Source: Mesorhizobium sp.
GTDB lineage: Bacteria > Pseudomonadota > Alphaproteobacteria > Rhizobiales > Rhizobiaceae
Direction of reading: 5' to 3'
Assembly: GCF_005063415.1 (NCBI RefSeq)
Contig: NZ_SUEG01000002.1
Location: forward strand, 45,317 to 109,316
DNA length: 64,000 nt
The first letter of the stretch is position 1, and every line of letters starts with the position of its first letter. Of this stretch, positions 25,605 to 35,328 are shown in pieces. The position numbers were made by a program, and so were the translations under genes. The notes under the pieces are model-generated. The model had not been told where the DNA came from, did not search any database, and was given only the letters and a program-made list of their open reading frames with translations.

Positions 25605-26041
25605 GACGTTCACCTGCGTTCGAAGCCGCATTCATCGACCAACATCGCGACGATCCCCCTCCTCTGCTGAAAACCACCGGAGTGCCCAGCGTGACGTGGC
25701 ACCCGTCGCCTGCGATCATTGCCCCTTCACGCGAAGTTCGATTGCGGTGGCTGCGGTAGCACGGGGAATGGCCAGAGAATGACAGCGACACTGCGCGAAT
25801 CCAATTCCGCATAAGCTCTAACCCCAAAGGGTGGAGCCGGCGGACACACCGACCTTCCTTGCCCGCTTCCGGCGCCTGTTAGCCTTTCGAGTACCTCGAA
25901 ATGATATGCTCTCGCGCGCAGGCCTGGAGCGGCGGACGCTCCGACGGAAGCGACCGGTTCGAAACTGCCGCCCTTTCTCTTTGTTTGGGCACCGCTTGAG
26001 CACCGAACCCGAAACCGGGTCTCATTTTCGGGCCTGATCGT
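25605..26041. other. Intergenic region in polysaccharide locus
   Basis: 437 bp with no gene that I can support; short frames on both strands lack recognisable features. It presumably holds the promoter of the sugar phosphotransferase gene. Confidence 0.4.
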
Positions 26042-27202
26042 CTAGGCGAGCGCCATTGCATCGGCGGCGATCCGTCGCAGCTGGAGCTTGCGAACGTGGA
26101 GGCGTGGGGGCGGCTCCATGCCGATCGTGGCAAGGATGTGATCCCAACGGTAGACCCAATCGTGCATCTCTAGGCAACGGACCGTACTTGTCCGGCGCAA
26201 CAATTCCGTACGGCAGGGGTTTGCGTCGAGTTCGCCAATTACGTCTGCGATATGGCTCGAGTCTGGTGATACCTCGATCACGGCGTCTGGCCAGTCGAAG
26301 TGCGCGCCGAATTCGGCGCATTGCGGCGCGGTCCCAAGCATGACGGCGCCGCCCGCAGCCCCTTCGAAAAGACGGGCAGGCAGCACCTGCTCCCCGGCAA
26401 TCGTGACGGCCTTGGAGTTTGCAAGCGTCGCTGGACTGAAAGCCATGAAATAGCGCGTGCGCCTGATGATATTGGCGAGCAGCAAACGATGCTCATGCCA
26501 GGCCTTCACCCGGGAATCTGTGCTTGCGAGCGTGTCGTAGAGATAGAAGAGGTCCCGCTCTTCGGCCAGCTTCAGAAGCTGTCCGTGTATCTTCGCGGCT
26601 CGGTTGCCGATCGAGTATACGTCGATCACGCGTTTGACCGGCGATAGATACGGCGTTGCAATGAGGCCGTCGACAGCCGCGGCAAGAAAGGAACACGGCG
26701 TGCGGGTGTATTGAGGCAGGCGCGGTATGCACGCGCTGTGCAACACGAACACATGGTCGAACTGGTCCAGGAGCTTAAGATATCGGCGGTCCTCATCGAG
26801 AGTGCTCGACCAGAGCTCGAACAGATACGCGACAGCAACCTTGCAGCGGCCGCGCCAGTCGTGGATCCGAGACAATTCTACAAGGCTTTGCGGACTCCAA
26901 GCGACGAAGAAGAAAAGGTCATAATCTTGCGTGAGCCGAACATGCTCAATGCTTGGCGCATTCATTAACCCCAGCCCTTTGCGAAACGCGTTCGTCAGTC
27001 TGTTGAAGTCACGCTGCACGTTGTGAGGGTCGTGCTTTGGCAAGATGGCGTGAAAGCGTCTCGTCAGGTAGTTGTCGATGCCAGGGGCGATCAGATCGGC
27101 ATCCTCGCATTCGGCAACGATGCGGCAAAACTCATACGCCAAGGCAAAGTGAGCCCGATCCTTGGCATTGAATTCAGAGGCAACCAGTGTACGTCTCTTC
27201 AA
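26042..27202 (-). CDS. Glycosyltransferase family 1-like protein (CgeB-type layout)
   Basis: 386 residues, starting at TTG with GGGAG six bases upstream. The N-terminal domain is poorly conserved; the C-terminal domain has the pattern of the Glyco_trans_1_2 group: LPARLFEGAAGGAVMLG, a late acidic loop with PDAVIEVSPDSSHIADVI, and a C-terminal helix. No membrane segment is seen. It would add a sugar to the lipid-linked repeat unit in the cytoplasm. Donor and linkage cannot be deduced. It lies 34 bp from the GMC oxidoreductase gene on the same strand. Confidence 0.78.
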   Translation of the reverse strand: MKRRTLVASEFNAKDRAHFALAYEFCRIVAECEDADLIAPGIDNYLTRRFHAILPKHDPHNVQRDFNRLTNAFRKGLGLMNAPSIEHVRLTQDYDLFFFVAWSPQSLVELSRIHDWRGRCKVAVAYLFELWSSTLDEDRRYLKLLDQFDHVFVLHSACIPRLPQYTRTPCSFLAAAVDGLIATPYLSPVKRVIDVYSIGNRAAKIHGQLLKLAEERDLFYLYDTLASTDSRVKAWHEHRLLLANIIRRTRYFMAFSPATLANSKAVTIAGEQVLPARLFEGAAGGAVMLGTAPQCAEFGAHFDWPDAVIEVSPDSSHIADVIGELDANPCRTELLRRTSTVRCLEMHDWVYRWDHILATIGMEPPPRLHVRKLQLRRIAADAMALA

Positions 27203-27236
27203 GGAATTCTCCCGGCACTTGTCATTCGACTTTCAA

Positions 27237-28898
27237 CTATTCGGCCGCCGCAGGTTGGCCCGGCGCATGGTGCTCCAGTGCCGGGAGGTATTGCCGACCC
27301 CGGATCATGTCTGCTGCCTTTTCCGCGATCATAAAGACAGCGGCCGAAGTGTTGGCCGAGGGAACGGATGGCATGATGGAAGCATCAACGACCCGCAGGC
27401 CCTCGAGGCCGTGGACCCGCAACTGGTCGTCCACGACAGACTCAACACTGTTGGATGGGCCCATCCGGCACGATCCGCACAAATGATAGGCTGTCAGCCC
27501 GATTTCGCGGGCAAACTGCAGCCGGTCCGCGTCGTCCGTTATTTTCGGGCCGGGAAGCTCTTCCGTACAGTTGTAGCGCCTGAGCTCGGGGGCCCGAAAC
27601 AGCTGCTGCACAGTCTTCATGCCGTTGATAACGACCTGTCGGTCCTGATCATCGGCGAGATAGTTGGGCTGGATCAGCGGAGCTTGAGACGGATCTGCCG
27701 AGACCGCCCGAACATGTCCGATGCTCTTCGGCCGCAACTGATAATAGCCAAGCTTCATGACCGGAAACCGCCGCGCGCCGCCGTGATCGGTATAATTGCC
27801 CAGGGCAAGGTCAAGCTGGATATCGGGCGTGGAGTGAAGATCCCGCGAGTTGGCGAACCCGTAGACGAGCGACGGGCTGACGGCGAGAAAGTTCGGGCGG
27901 CCCAGCATCCATTTCGCTGCCTCGCGCAGGAGGCCGAAGCCGTGTCCGCTGACCGTTTCGATGCCCTCCACCCGGGCGATCAGGTGGACTATGTAGTGGT
28001 CCTGAACATTTGCACCGACACCGGGCAATTCGTGCACAACCGGAATTCCAAGGCCGGAGAGCATACTCGCAGCACCGACGCCTGACAGCTGCAACAGCTT
28101 TGGTGAGTTCGCCGCGCCAGCGGAGAGGATCACCTCTCGACGGGCCTTCACAAAGCTCGTGGGATGACCCGGCCCTCCTCGTACATATCGAACGCCGATG
28201 GCACGCTTTCCCTCGAACAGGACGGCAGTGGCCTGCGCGTTCGTGCGGACATCCAAGTTCTTCTTTCTGGCTATCGGCCGTAGGAAAGCCCGCGCTGCGC
28301 TCACGCGCCATCCGTTATCGATATAGCGCTGATAGTAGCCCACGCCGGCCTGGCTTGCTGCATTGTAGTCGGAATTGCGCGGGATACCGGCATTGAGCGC
28401 CGCCTCGATGAATGCATCACATAGTGGATGTCGCCAATCGCAATCTGTAACTGGAAGAAGTCCGTCCGTTCCGCGATAGAAGGGATCGCATGCCCCAAGC
28501 CTCCGCTCGGTTCTCTTGAAATAGGACAGCACGTCGGCGTAGCCCCAGCCTCGATTGCCCTGGTGGGCCCACTCGTCGAAGTCGGCAGCCGCGCCGCGGT
28601 TGTAGTTCATACCGTTAATTGCGGTCGAACCGCCTAATGTCTTGCCCTGCGACATCGGAATAGAACGGTTGGCCGTCCCCGGACTAGGCTCCGTTTCGAA
28701 CTGCCAAGCATATTTCGGATCCGAGGATGTCTTGTAGAGTCCCGCCGGAATGTGCAGAAGGATGTTGCTGTCGGCCGGCCCCGCCTCGAGCAGGCAGACC
28801 TTAGTGGTCCCGTCAGCCGCCAGACGATTGGCCAAGACGCAGCCTCCCGCCCCGGCTCCGACGATCACATAGTCAAAGACATCCGCCTCGACCGACAT
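27237..28898 (-). CDS. GMC-family FAD oxidoreductase (choline/alcohol dehydrogenase-like)
   Basis: 553 residues. The ADP-binding fold is at the N-terminus (DYVIVGAGAGGCVLANRL), GMC signature 1 near LGGSTAINGMNYNRG and signature 2 at GAANSPKLLQLSGVG. The catalytic region AYHLCGSCRMG and VVDASIMPSVPSANTSAAVFMIAEKAAD closes the protein. It oxidises an alcohol to aldehyde or ketone using FAD. It stands among glycosyltransferase genes, an unusual place for this family; the substrate may be a sugar or polyol, which is speculation. Confidence 0.92.
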   Translation of the reverse strand: MSVEADVFDYVIVGAGAGGCVLANRLAADGTTKVCLLEAGPADSNILLHIPAGLYKTSSDPKYAWQFETEPSPGTANRSIPMSQGKTLGGSTAINGMNYNRGAAADFDEWAHQGNRGWGYADVLSYFKRTERRLGACDPFYRGTDGLLPVTDCDWRHPLCDAFIEAALNAGIPRNSDYNAASQAGVGYYQRYIDNGWRVSAARAFLRPIARKKNLDVRTNAQATAVLFEGKRAIGVRYVRGGPGHPTSFVKARREVILSAGAANSPKLLQLSGVGAASMLSGLGIPVVHELPGVGANVQDHYIVHLIARVEGIETVSGHGFGLLREAAKWMLGRPNFLAVSPSLVYGFANSRDLHSTPDIQLDLALGNYTDHGGARRFPVMKLGYYQLRPKSIGHVRAVSADPSQAPLIQPNYLADDQDRQVVINGMKTVQQLFRAPELRRYNCTEELPGPKITDDADRLQFAREIGLTAYHLCGSCRMGPSNSVESVVDDQLRVHGLEGLRVVDASIMPSVPSANTSAAVFMIAEKAADMIRGRQYLPALEHHAPGQPAAAE

Positions 28899-29195
28899 CG
28901 GTTCGCGCTCCGCTTATCGCCAGCTTCAAACAATGGCAGGAAATCCGGCAGATGGCACTTTGCCCATCGGTATTAAGCCTTATGAAGGGCTTTCGCGGCG
29001 GGCGGAATGGAGAGATGGTGTGTGGAGTGCTGTGCGTGCATAAGCCTGCCGCCGATGTGCATTCTTCGCGAACCTGCGCCGCTGGCGCACAGGGGAAAAT
29101 GGGGATGCCTGACGACAACCTGGCCGAAGAAGCGGCCTTGCCGAGAGGTAGGGGTCCATCTGCATCTCGTTGGCCACAGCGGGCTGATAGATTCC

Positions 29196-30287
29196 ATGTC
29201 GCGCGGCCGGCAGTCTCTTGAACCCCGGCGCCTTAATCGGCGCCGTCTCCTTGCCGGGCTGCTGGCGCTGCCTGTCTCGGGTGTCGTCGGTGCAGCGGTG
29301 CCTCTGGCCCAAGGGCAATCGGGCGTTAAATCGTTCGGGGGTGCCGTCTCCCTTCCGCGTCCAAGCGGACCCGTGCTCACGCGCGCGGATGGGCAGATCA
29401 TTGAAAATCTGGACATTTACGCCCCCTATGGCAACGGGATCACGGCACTCCATCAGGGTGTCATCGTCCGCAGCTGCCGCATTCGTCATGCCATGGGCAG
29501 TGGGATATACGCCCGCGGAGCCGCCGGAATACGCTTGCAGGATCTCGAGATCGATCATGTCGGCGCTCCCCCCTCGGTGACCGGACGAAGTCAGAACCGC
29601 AACAATATAGAGCTGGAAAGCTGCCCCGATGCGATCATCATCCGTGTCAAGGCGTCCCGCGGCTCCTCCAATATCTATGTCTTCGACTCTCCAGGCACCC
29701 AGATGAGCTTCCTCGAACTCCACGACGCGCGCGGGCCGTTCCCCCGTGGACAGAATGTGCAGTTCAACCGCTCTCCTGATTCGAGCCTGGAAGAATTCTC
29801 GGCCGAGAACGGTCCCGCCTCCTGGACCGAGGACAACATTTCCGCCTTTCACTCTGACCGCTGTACAATTCGACGTGGACTCGTCTTCTACAACAACAGC
29901 CCCACAGGCGTTGGCGTCATGCTGGAGGGAAGCTTCAATTGTCGGGTCGATGACGTCGATGCCGTTCAACAGGGCAACGGCGCCTTCTCGGCCGTTCCGC
30001 AGGGTAAGGTCGGCAGTGGCGGTTGCGAGTTCAACCGCTGCCGGAGCCGGGACACCTACAATGAGCCGCGGGACGGCAGGGACGCCCCGACATCCAACGG
30101 CCTGTCGTTCCATACCCGGATATCAGAAGGCGCTGAAAAGCACAGTGTTAGGGACTGCTGCGTCTACGCGCTCGCCAATCCCCGCAACATCATCTGGCAA
30201 AGTGCGGCCGTGCATGCCGGTTGGTCCATCGAGCGCAAGGTATTTGATCCCAGACCGGCATTGCGGCTCGCCTTCAACTGGCAGTGA
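29196..30287 (+). CDS. Tat-exported right-handed beta-helix protein
   Basis: 363 residues from ATG 29196; the frame is open further upstream without coding character. The N-terminus RRLNRRRLLAGLLALPVSGVVGAAVPLAQG is a twin-arginine-like signal. The rest is a parallel beta-helix: DGQIIENLDIYAPYG, QGVIVRSCRIRHA, GPFPRGQNVQFNRSPDSSLEEF, DDVDAVQQGNGAFS. Each of these segments has a counterpart in the RTX protein at 17766, so the two are paralogues sent to different compartments. It is the only plus-strand gene in the polysaccharide locus. A periplasmic polysaccharide lyase, epimerase or binding role is plausible. Confidence 0.85.
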   Translation: MSRGRQSLEPRRLNRRRLLAGLLALPVSGVVGAAVPLAQGQSGVKSFGGAVSLPRPSGPVLTRADGQIIENLDIYAPYGNGITALHQGVIVRSCRIRHAMGSGIYARGAAGIRLQDLEIDHVGAPPSVTGRSQNRNNIELESCPDAIIIRVKASRGSSNIYVFDSPGTQMSFLELHDARGPFPRGQNVQFNRSPDSSLEEFSAENGPASWTEDNISAFHSDRCTIRRGLVFYNNSPTGVGVMLEGSFNCRVDDVDAVQQGNGAFSAVPQGKVGSGGCEFNRCRSRDTYNEPRDGRDAPTSNGLSFHTRISEGAEKHSVRDCCVYALANPRNIIWQSAAVHAGWSIERKVFDPRPALRLAFNWQ

Positions 30288-30318
30288 GCTGAGAATGCGC
30301 TGGTGCGTCGAATCCGGC

Positions 30319-30723
30319 TTACCGACGACGACGCCAAAAGAGCAGCAGGTCTGACAGCATTGACCGCGACGGCGACATCCCAAGCGTCCAGAGAGGCGCT
30401 GATGCAAGAATCATGCGTCCCGTCGTCGTGCTCGTATCGATAGGTGTGTCGACGATGCGAAGACCGACATCCTTGCTGCCAAGTCTTTCGATGAGCGCCA
30501 GCACTTCGCGGGTTGTGCGCGCAACACGGTACGGCTTCGTGACCGCAATCACGTCTCCTTTCCTAGCACATTCGATCGCCCTCTCCAGCTCCGGCGTCGA
30601 ACCGAATATGCTAGTCTTCTCGCAGAAGTAGTTCTCGGCTCCCAAGCGGGCAAGATAAAGCTTTTGCGCTTCCAGTCTGGCAGCGGGTTCGAAGGTGTTG
30701 ATACGACAGTAGCCGATGATCAT
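30319..30723 (-). pseudogene. Serine recombinase (resolvase) remnant
   Basis: About 134 residues; only the N-terminal catalytic domain is present (IIGYCRIN, AQKLYLARLGAENYFCEK, ELERAIECARKGDVIAVTKPYRVARTTREVL, LRIVDTPIDTSTTTGRMIL). The catalytic Ser expected in the YxRxS motif is Asn (CRIN), and the frame departs from the family after GRMIL, so the DNA-binding part is missing. It is a decayed resolvase or invertase, a sign of earlier mobile DNA here. Confidence 0.7.
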
Positions 30724-30828
30724 CGCATTCCCCAATCATAAGAAGCTTTCAGTGAGGGTCCAAGGTGCCCGACTAAGCCGCCGAGAATCTGCGAGCCTGA
30801 ATGCTGCCGCGGCTCGGCAGTCCATTTG

Positions 30829-31905
30829 TCATCTCCCATGTCCGTACAGATCCGCGAACTCGAGATATTGCTTTGCGACTCCCTGTGCATCGAACCGTCC
30901 CGCCCACTGGCGGGCACCTGCCGACAAGCGCGACCAAAGGTCATCATCGTCCAGGACCGCCTTTAGTGTTGCAGCCATCACCTCGGGCTGTGGTTCGACC
31001 ACTGCCCCATTCACGCCATCCGCGAGGAGATCCCGGCTGAGCCTTGAGGTCCCGACGATGGGTGTGCCGCTGGCGATCGCCTCCATCACCGTTGCTGAGG
31101 CGACAGGAACCGTATAACGCGTGGGGAAAGCGGCGACGCGAACGCGGCTGTGTAGCTCGCGAACGCGTGCTCCCTCTGCCATGCCGAGAAGGACTACGTG
31201 CTCCCTTATCGGTTCAGGAAGAGCATCGACCGCCTCCCGCACCGGTCTTGTGATGTCACCCGTCACGTAAAGCGTTACGGATGGGTCGTTGAGGGCGCCG
31301 AATGCCCGGATCGTCGCCTCCGGCACCTTGTAGGGCGAGGTGCCGGCATGGAGGATCGCCCGCTCGCGCTCTGACAGCCCACGAGACGCATATGACTGGC
31401 GATCGATGCATTTGGGAATTTTCAGGATTTGGTGGCTTGGCAGCCCAAGATCTCGCACCAGTTCCTCCTGAAGCTCGGTCGTTGAGGCGACGACGTAATG
31501 GCAGCGCCGCATGCTCGAGCGTCTAATGGCTCGCCATGCTGGCGCGAGCGCCCCCTTCCGCCTCTCGAGATCGTGAACGATCTGAACGATCGTGCCACGC
31601 AGCGGTAGCGGCATCGCCTCGCTGTGGAGGACAAGATCCGGCCGGAACCGATCGATGATACCGATCGCCCGCAGCCATGCCGCGACTGAAGCCGGTCCGG
31701 TCAACGGCGTGCGGCTCAATCCGATTATCGGCAACTCGAGGCGAGGCGAAAGAAGTCGCTGGAATTTTGCGCGGCTTTCGAAGGTGCCGACCACGATCTG
31801 CACCTGGTGGCCCAATTCGAGCAACGCCTGGGCAAGTGCCACAATGAAGATGCTCACGCCATCAGGTGAATCCAAAGGTTCACGCCGGGTCAAGACAATG
31901 CGCAT
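30829..31905 (-). CDS. Glycosyltransferase family 4
   Basis: 358 residues from ATG 31905 (MRIVLTRRE); six further in-frame codons upstream are possible. It is a GT-B protein: an N-terminal acceptor domain with PDGVSIFIVALAQALLELGHQVQIVVG, and a C-terminal donor-binding domain with the E-x7-E-like VMEAIASGTPIVGTSRLSRDLLADGVNGAVVEP. It transfers a nucleotide-sugar unit onto the growing lipid-linked oligosaccharide. It lies 230 bp downstream of a second family 4 gene. Confidence 0.88.
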   Translation of the reverse strand: MRIVLTRREPLDSPDGVSIFIVALAQALLELGHQVQIVVGTFESRAKFQRLLSPRLELPIIGLSRTPLTGPASVAAWLRAIGIIDRFRPDLVLHSEAMPLPLRGTIVQIVHDLERRKGALAPAWRAIRRSSMRRCHYVVASTTELQEELVRDLGLPSHQILKIPKCIDRQSYASRGLSERERAILHAGTSPYKVPEATIRAFGALNDPSVTLYVTGDITRPVREAVDALPEPIREHVVLLGMAEGARVRELHSRVRVAAFPTRYTVPVASATVMEAIASGTPIVGTSRLSRDLLADGVNGAVVEPQPEVMAATLKAVLDDDDLWSRLSAGARQWAGRFDAQGVAKQYLEFADLYGHGR

Positions 31906-32136
31906 TCGATCAAACCGCCACAAATAGGTGCCGGCGCGGCTGCAGCCCCCGTGGCACCGTGTTTCAGCAATGAAAAGGAAGAGGACTTCTCCGAAATATG
32001 CGAGGCGGCAGGACCGATCCTCGCAGCAAATCGATAAACGACAAATGGGAGTACCCGGCCCGCACTGCGCTCATTGACGCGTGAAGCTTGGTCTCGCCCT
32101 GTGGTCGGCTCCTGCCGGCGCATGTTCCGGCTCACC

Positions 32137-33318
32137 TCACGACACTGCCGCGAAGGCTCGGACCGGGCGCCTGACCAGGGGTTCATAGATGGCCATCAAC
32201 CGATTGAAGTTTGCTTCGGGCGTGTACTGCTCCTGATAGGCGGCATAGGCCCGGCTTGCCATTTGCTCCAAGGCAGATCGGTTTGAAAGCGCCCAGCGCA
32301 CCTGATCGGCCAAGGCGCCGGCATTACCGACAGGAACGACAAGGCCGGTGACGTCTGGCTCCACGACCCCTTTGATCCACGGCAGCTCCGAGCAGATTAC
32401 CGGCAGGCGGCTTGCGAAGGCCTCGATGACGGTCATGGGAAACAATTCATACCCTTTCGATGGAAAGAGCAGGAATGCTGCAGTCTGCATCTCCTTCAGC
32501 ACCGTCTCGCGCGACTGACGCCCGAGATATTCCACGCGCTCGCCCGCAGATTGCTCGACGAGCGGAGCCAACGGCCCGTCGCCGATGATCCGCAGCGGAT
32601 AGTCGATCTCCTTCCACGCCTCGAGCAGCGTGGCCACTCCCTTGTGGTGCTCATCCAGTCGTCCGACGAACAGCCCTCCATTGCGGCGAAGGTCACCGAA
32701 AATTTGCGGCCTGGCAACGGCATTCGGCTTGACGACGATACGTTCGGCCGGCAGGCCGCCTTCCACAAGCTTGCGCCTGGCCCAGTCGGTGAGGGCAATG
32801 AAGCGGTCGACCTTGCGGGACCAGGTGCCGGCTCTCTTATGAAACTCGACCATTGCGGCAAGGGCGAGCGTGCCCGCCAGGGAATTCCTGTAGACCTTCT
32901 TCGGAACAGTCCACCAGCAGGTGTGGCGCAGACTTCGTTCCCGAAGCCTCTCATCGGGATAAAGCAAGGCGCTGGGACAGAGAATCCTGAAATTGTGCAA
33001 GGTCATTACCGATGGCATGCCGGCCTCGCGGCACGCATCCAGGATGGAGGGGCTCAGGAGAGGAAAGAAATTGTGGATATGGACGATATCCGGTGAAAAT
33101 TCCGCCAATTTTCGGGACAGGGCCCGCCGTGAATGAGGGTTGTAGATAGCCCCCAGGGCGGTGGAAATCCTCCGCGCGACCCGCACGATATCGTCATTTG
33201 TGGCGGAGAACAGCTCGACGTCGACCCCATTCTGCTTGAGGCACGCGAGCTCCTCCCGAACCACGCTATCCTCTCCGGCCCTTATCTGGTAGAAATTATG
33301 AACCATTAAGACGCGCAT
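32137..33318 (-). CDS. Glycosyltransferase family 4
   Basis: 393 residues from ATG 33318 (MRVLMVHNFYQIRAGEDSV). The N-terminal domain holds DIVHIHNFFPLLSPSIL and PSVMTLHNFRILCPSALLY; the donor domain has GGLFVGRLDEHHKGVATLLEAW, LRIIGDGPL and the retaining GT4 pattern ELFPMTVIEAFASRLPVI. It is a typical exopolysaccharide glycosyltransferase. Its start lies 20-odd bases beyond the end of the export-protein remnant, so it was formerly the next gene of that operon. Confidence 0.92.
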   Translation of the reverse strand: MRVLMVHNFYQIRAGEDSVVREELACLKQNGVDVELFSATNDDIVRVARRISTALGAIYNPHSRRALSRKLAEFSPDIVHIHNFFPLLSPSILDACREAGMPSVMTLHNFRILCPSALLYPDERLRERSLRHTCWWTVPKKVYRNSLAGTLALAAMVEFHKRAGTWSRKVDRFIALTDWARRKLVEGGLPAERIVVKPNAVARPQIFGDLRRNGGLFVGRLDEHHKGVATLLEAWKEIDYPLRIIGDGPLAPLVEQSAGERVEYLGRQSRETVLKEMQTAAFLLFPSKGYELFPMTVIEAFASRLPVICSELPWIKGVVEPDVTGLVVPVGNAGALADQVRWALSNRSALEQMASRAYAAYQEQYTPEANFNRLMAIYEPLVRRPVRAFAAVS

Positions 33319-33340
33319 TGCAGTCCGCCCCGTCCGAATC

Positions 33341-33722
33341 TCAATTCGGCATCCCGGACGCCCGTGGCGACGACGCGACGGCCCCGGAAAAGTCGGCCTT
33401 TGGCAAAACGACCTCCACAACGTCGCCGGGCGCAAGCCCGAGATCTTCGCTGACGGGGAGCCTGCGCTCGTTGAATGGAAAGGCCACTGACTTGAACCGC
33501 TCCAACCAGCGCCAAGCTCACCTCGCCGTCCACTCCGATCAGCAGTCGCTGCCTGAAATCAGGAATACCGGGGACCGATACCTCCAGCGTATCTCCGGGC
33601 TGTAGCGTGTAGTCGGCAAGTGCCGCTGTCGGAATCAGAGCGATGGCGCCAGCGAGCGAAGCGAGGCGGGTCGAAGCCATGGTCATCGACAGCGCCGACA
33701 ACAAGAATCTCAACAGCTTCAT
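33341..33722 (-). pseudogene. Polysaccharide export (OPX/Wza-type) protein remnant
   Basis: The N-terminus is intact: a signal peptide (about 1-36, ALA-D), then YTLQPGDTLEVSVPGIPDF and LIGVDGEVSLALVGAVQVSGLSI, the Poly_export domain. After that the frame is lost; a second frame continues with LPVSEDLGLAPGDVVEVVLP to a stop at 33341-33343. SLBB and C-terminal regions are absent, so the product would be about a third of the family length. It is judged a frameshifted, truncated gene. Confidence 0.7.
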
Positions 33723-33987
33723 GGGTCACCCAACGGGTTGCCCCGTATCTCTACGGGCGACATAGCACGGGTTTCTCCGGCGCGGGCGAACCTGCGCAGT
33801 GGATGGCCCTATGCTACCAGAGGAGGCATAGCCGAGGCCGAGGCAAAATGGCTGGCTCGCTGGCTCTTTCGAGGCACTCCTCATGGAACCGGCACGGCGC
33901 CGCCGCATGAGCGGGCACATCAGCGGACGGCTCTCCTGCTCCTGCCGCGCCAAAATCGGTACAACGCGTTCCCTTCCGATAGCCCGC

Positions 33988-35328
33988 CTATGTCGGGTGG
34001 GCCGCATCCATGTTCGTTCCAATGTATGAACAAGCACAATGCTGCGTTCGATCCGGTTCAACTGGAGGAAGTTCCACAGCCAAGGCCGGAACGCTGGCGC
34101 GAAGCGCAATCAAATAGCCGTATGAGAAAGCAATTCCCACAATCTGTAGAGGGCTCTCCAGGGCCGGATTGACGAACATGGCGAGGAAAATCGTGATGAA
34201 GACTGTGGACGCATGATTGCGAACACCGCGTGGCAGTCGATTTGGCGGGAAGGCCACCAAAATGGCAGACACGATCAAAATGAAACCAATGACCCCCGTC
34301 CGCAATATAGCTTGAAAGAACGAATTGTGAATTCCTGTCGAGAGTATCTCAAGCATTCTGGCATGCGTAATATTCCTGGTGTCGGGAAGAAAGGTAATAT
34401 CCTCGAATCCGGGAAACTCGTATCGCCATCGGACCGATTCCTTCCCAAATCCGATGCCAAACCCGTATGTATCCGCAAGGGATGAGAGTGCGTCCGAAAT
34501 GAACGCGAGTCTGATCCCGGAGTTCGGGTCCAGAGCAAAGGTTTGAGGTATGAAGTTCAACCCGACTGCATAGGCCGAAGTCAGTGCGGTCGCCAAAGCT
34601 GCGGCCATCAACCGGCCGGGCACGCCAATTAGAATGACGATCATCGTGACCACAAGCACCTTGAACTGAGCCAAGGGGCTGGCGAGGGCTATTCCCAAAA
34701 GGAGCAAAATGCCGCCGTATCGGCGCCAGTCGTTCGTCAGAAAAATACCGCCTGCAATGAAAAACACGGCAATGACCATGTTGTTGATCAGCGCACCATA
34801 AAGAATCAGTATCGCGGCTTGCCCAGATGCGCGCGGATATTGCACGTCCTGCTGAAACATCACCGCCGGCGCGACAACGAGAGACAGGAACAGGAAAACG
34901 GGTGCACCAAAAAAGGCATTGCCGCTCATCAGCCTGCGGCGGAAATAAGCCTTGGACCCCCATGCGACGGCGAAGAATCCTACAATCGGGACGATTTGCC
35001 TTATGACTGCTTCTTGAAGGAAGTGAACCTGCCAGGAATCCGGCATCAGCCTGTATCTGGACAGCAGGGCAATGAAGAGGCAGAAGGCGGTGTAGACCGC
35101 GAGCAGACGAGGCGGCACCGTCTGCCGCAGCAAGGCATAGGCCAGACAGACACCGACCGGGACCACTATGAAGAAAAGGCCAAGCAGGCGCAGGGATATT
35201 GCGAGGGCGCAGGCCAGCCAAATGCCGGAGAGAAAGAGGGTGTAGTCGAGCACGTCAGGGGAATGGCTGCAAACGAGATCGACCGGCTTTGAACCCTTCC
35301 TGCGCGACAATGTCGCTGGCGAGGTCAT
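33988..35328 (-). CDS. O-antigen ligase/Wzy-like polysaccharide polymerase
   Basis: 446 residues with about ten to twelve hydrophobic helices spread along the chain (for example FLSGIWLACALAISLRLLGLFFI and ILILYGALINNMVIAVFFIAGGIFL). A large periplasmic loop around residues 270-340 includes GFGIGFGKESVRW and ILSTGIHNSFFQAILRTG, the arrangement of the O-antigen polymerase/ligase group with its H-N-S-F signature. It would join repeat units in the periplasm. It overlaps the Wzz gene by four bases (ATGA), so the two are coupled. Confidence 0.85.
   Translation of the reverse strand: MTSPATLSRRKGSKPVDLVCSHSPDVLDYTLFLSGIWLACALAISLRLLGLFFIVVPVGVCLAYALLRQTVPPRLLAVYTAFCLFIALLSRYRLMPDSWQVHFLQEAVIRQIVPIVGFFAVAWGSKAYFRRRLMSGNAFFGAPVFLFLSLVVAPAVMFQQDVQYPRASGQAAILILYGALINNMVIAVFFIAGGIFLTNDWRRYGGILLLLGIALASPLAQFKVLVVTMIVILIGVPGRLMAAALATALTSAYAVGLNFIPQTFALDPNSGIRLAFISDALSSLADTYGFGIGFGKESVRWRYEFPGFEDITFLPDTRNITHARMLEILSTGIHNSFFQAILRTGVIGFILIVSAILVAFPPNRLPRGVRNHASTVFITIFLAMFVNPALESPLQIVGIAFSYGYLIALRASVPALAVELPPVEPDRTQHCACSYIGTNMDAAHPT

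Noticed and set aside
28980-30113. Minus-strand open frame of 377 codons
   Set aside because: Antisense to the beta-helix gene, whose signal peptide and rungs are clear.
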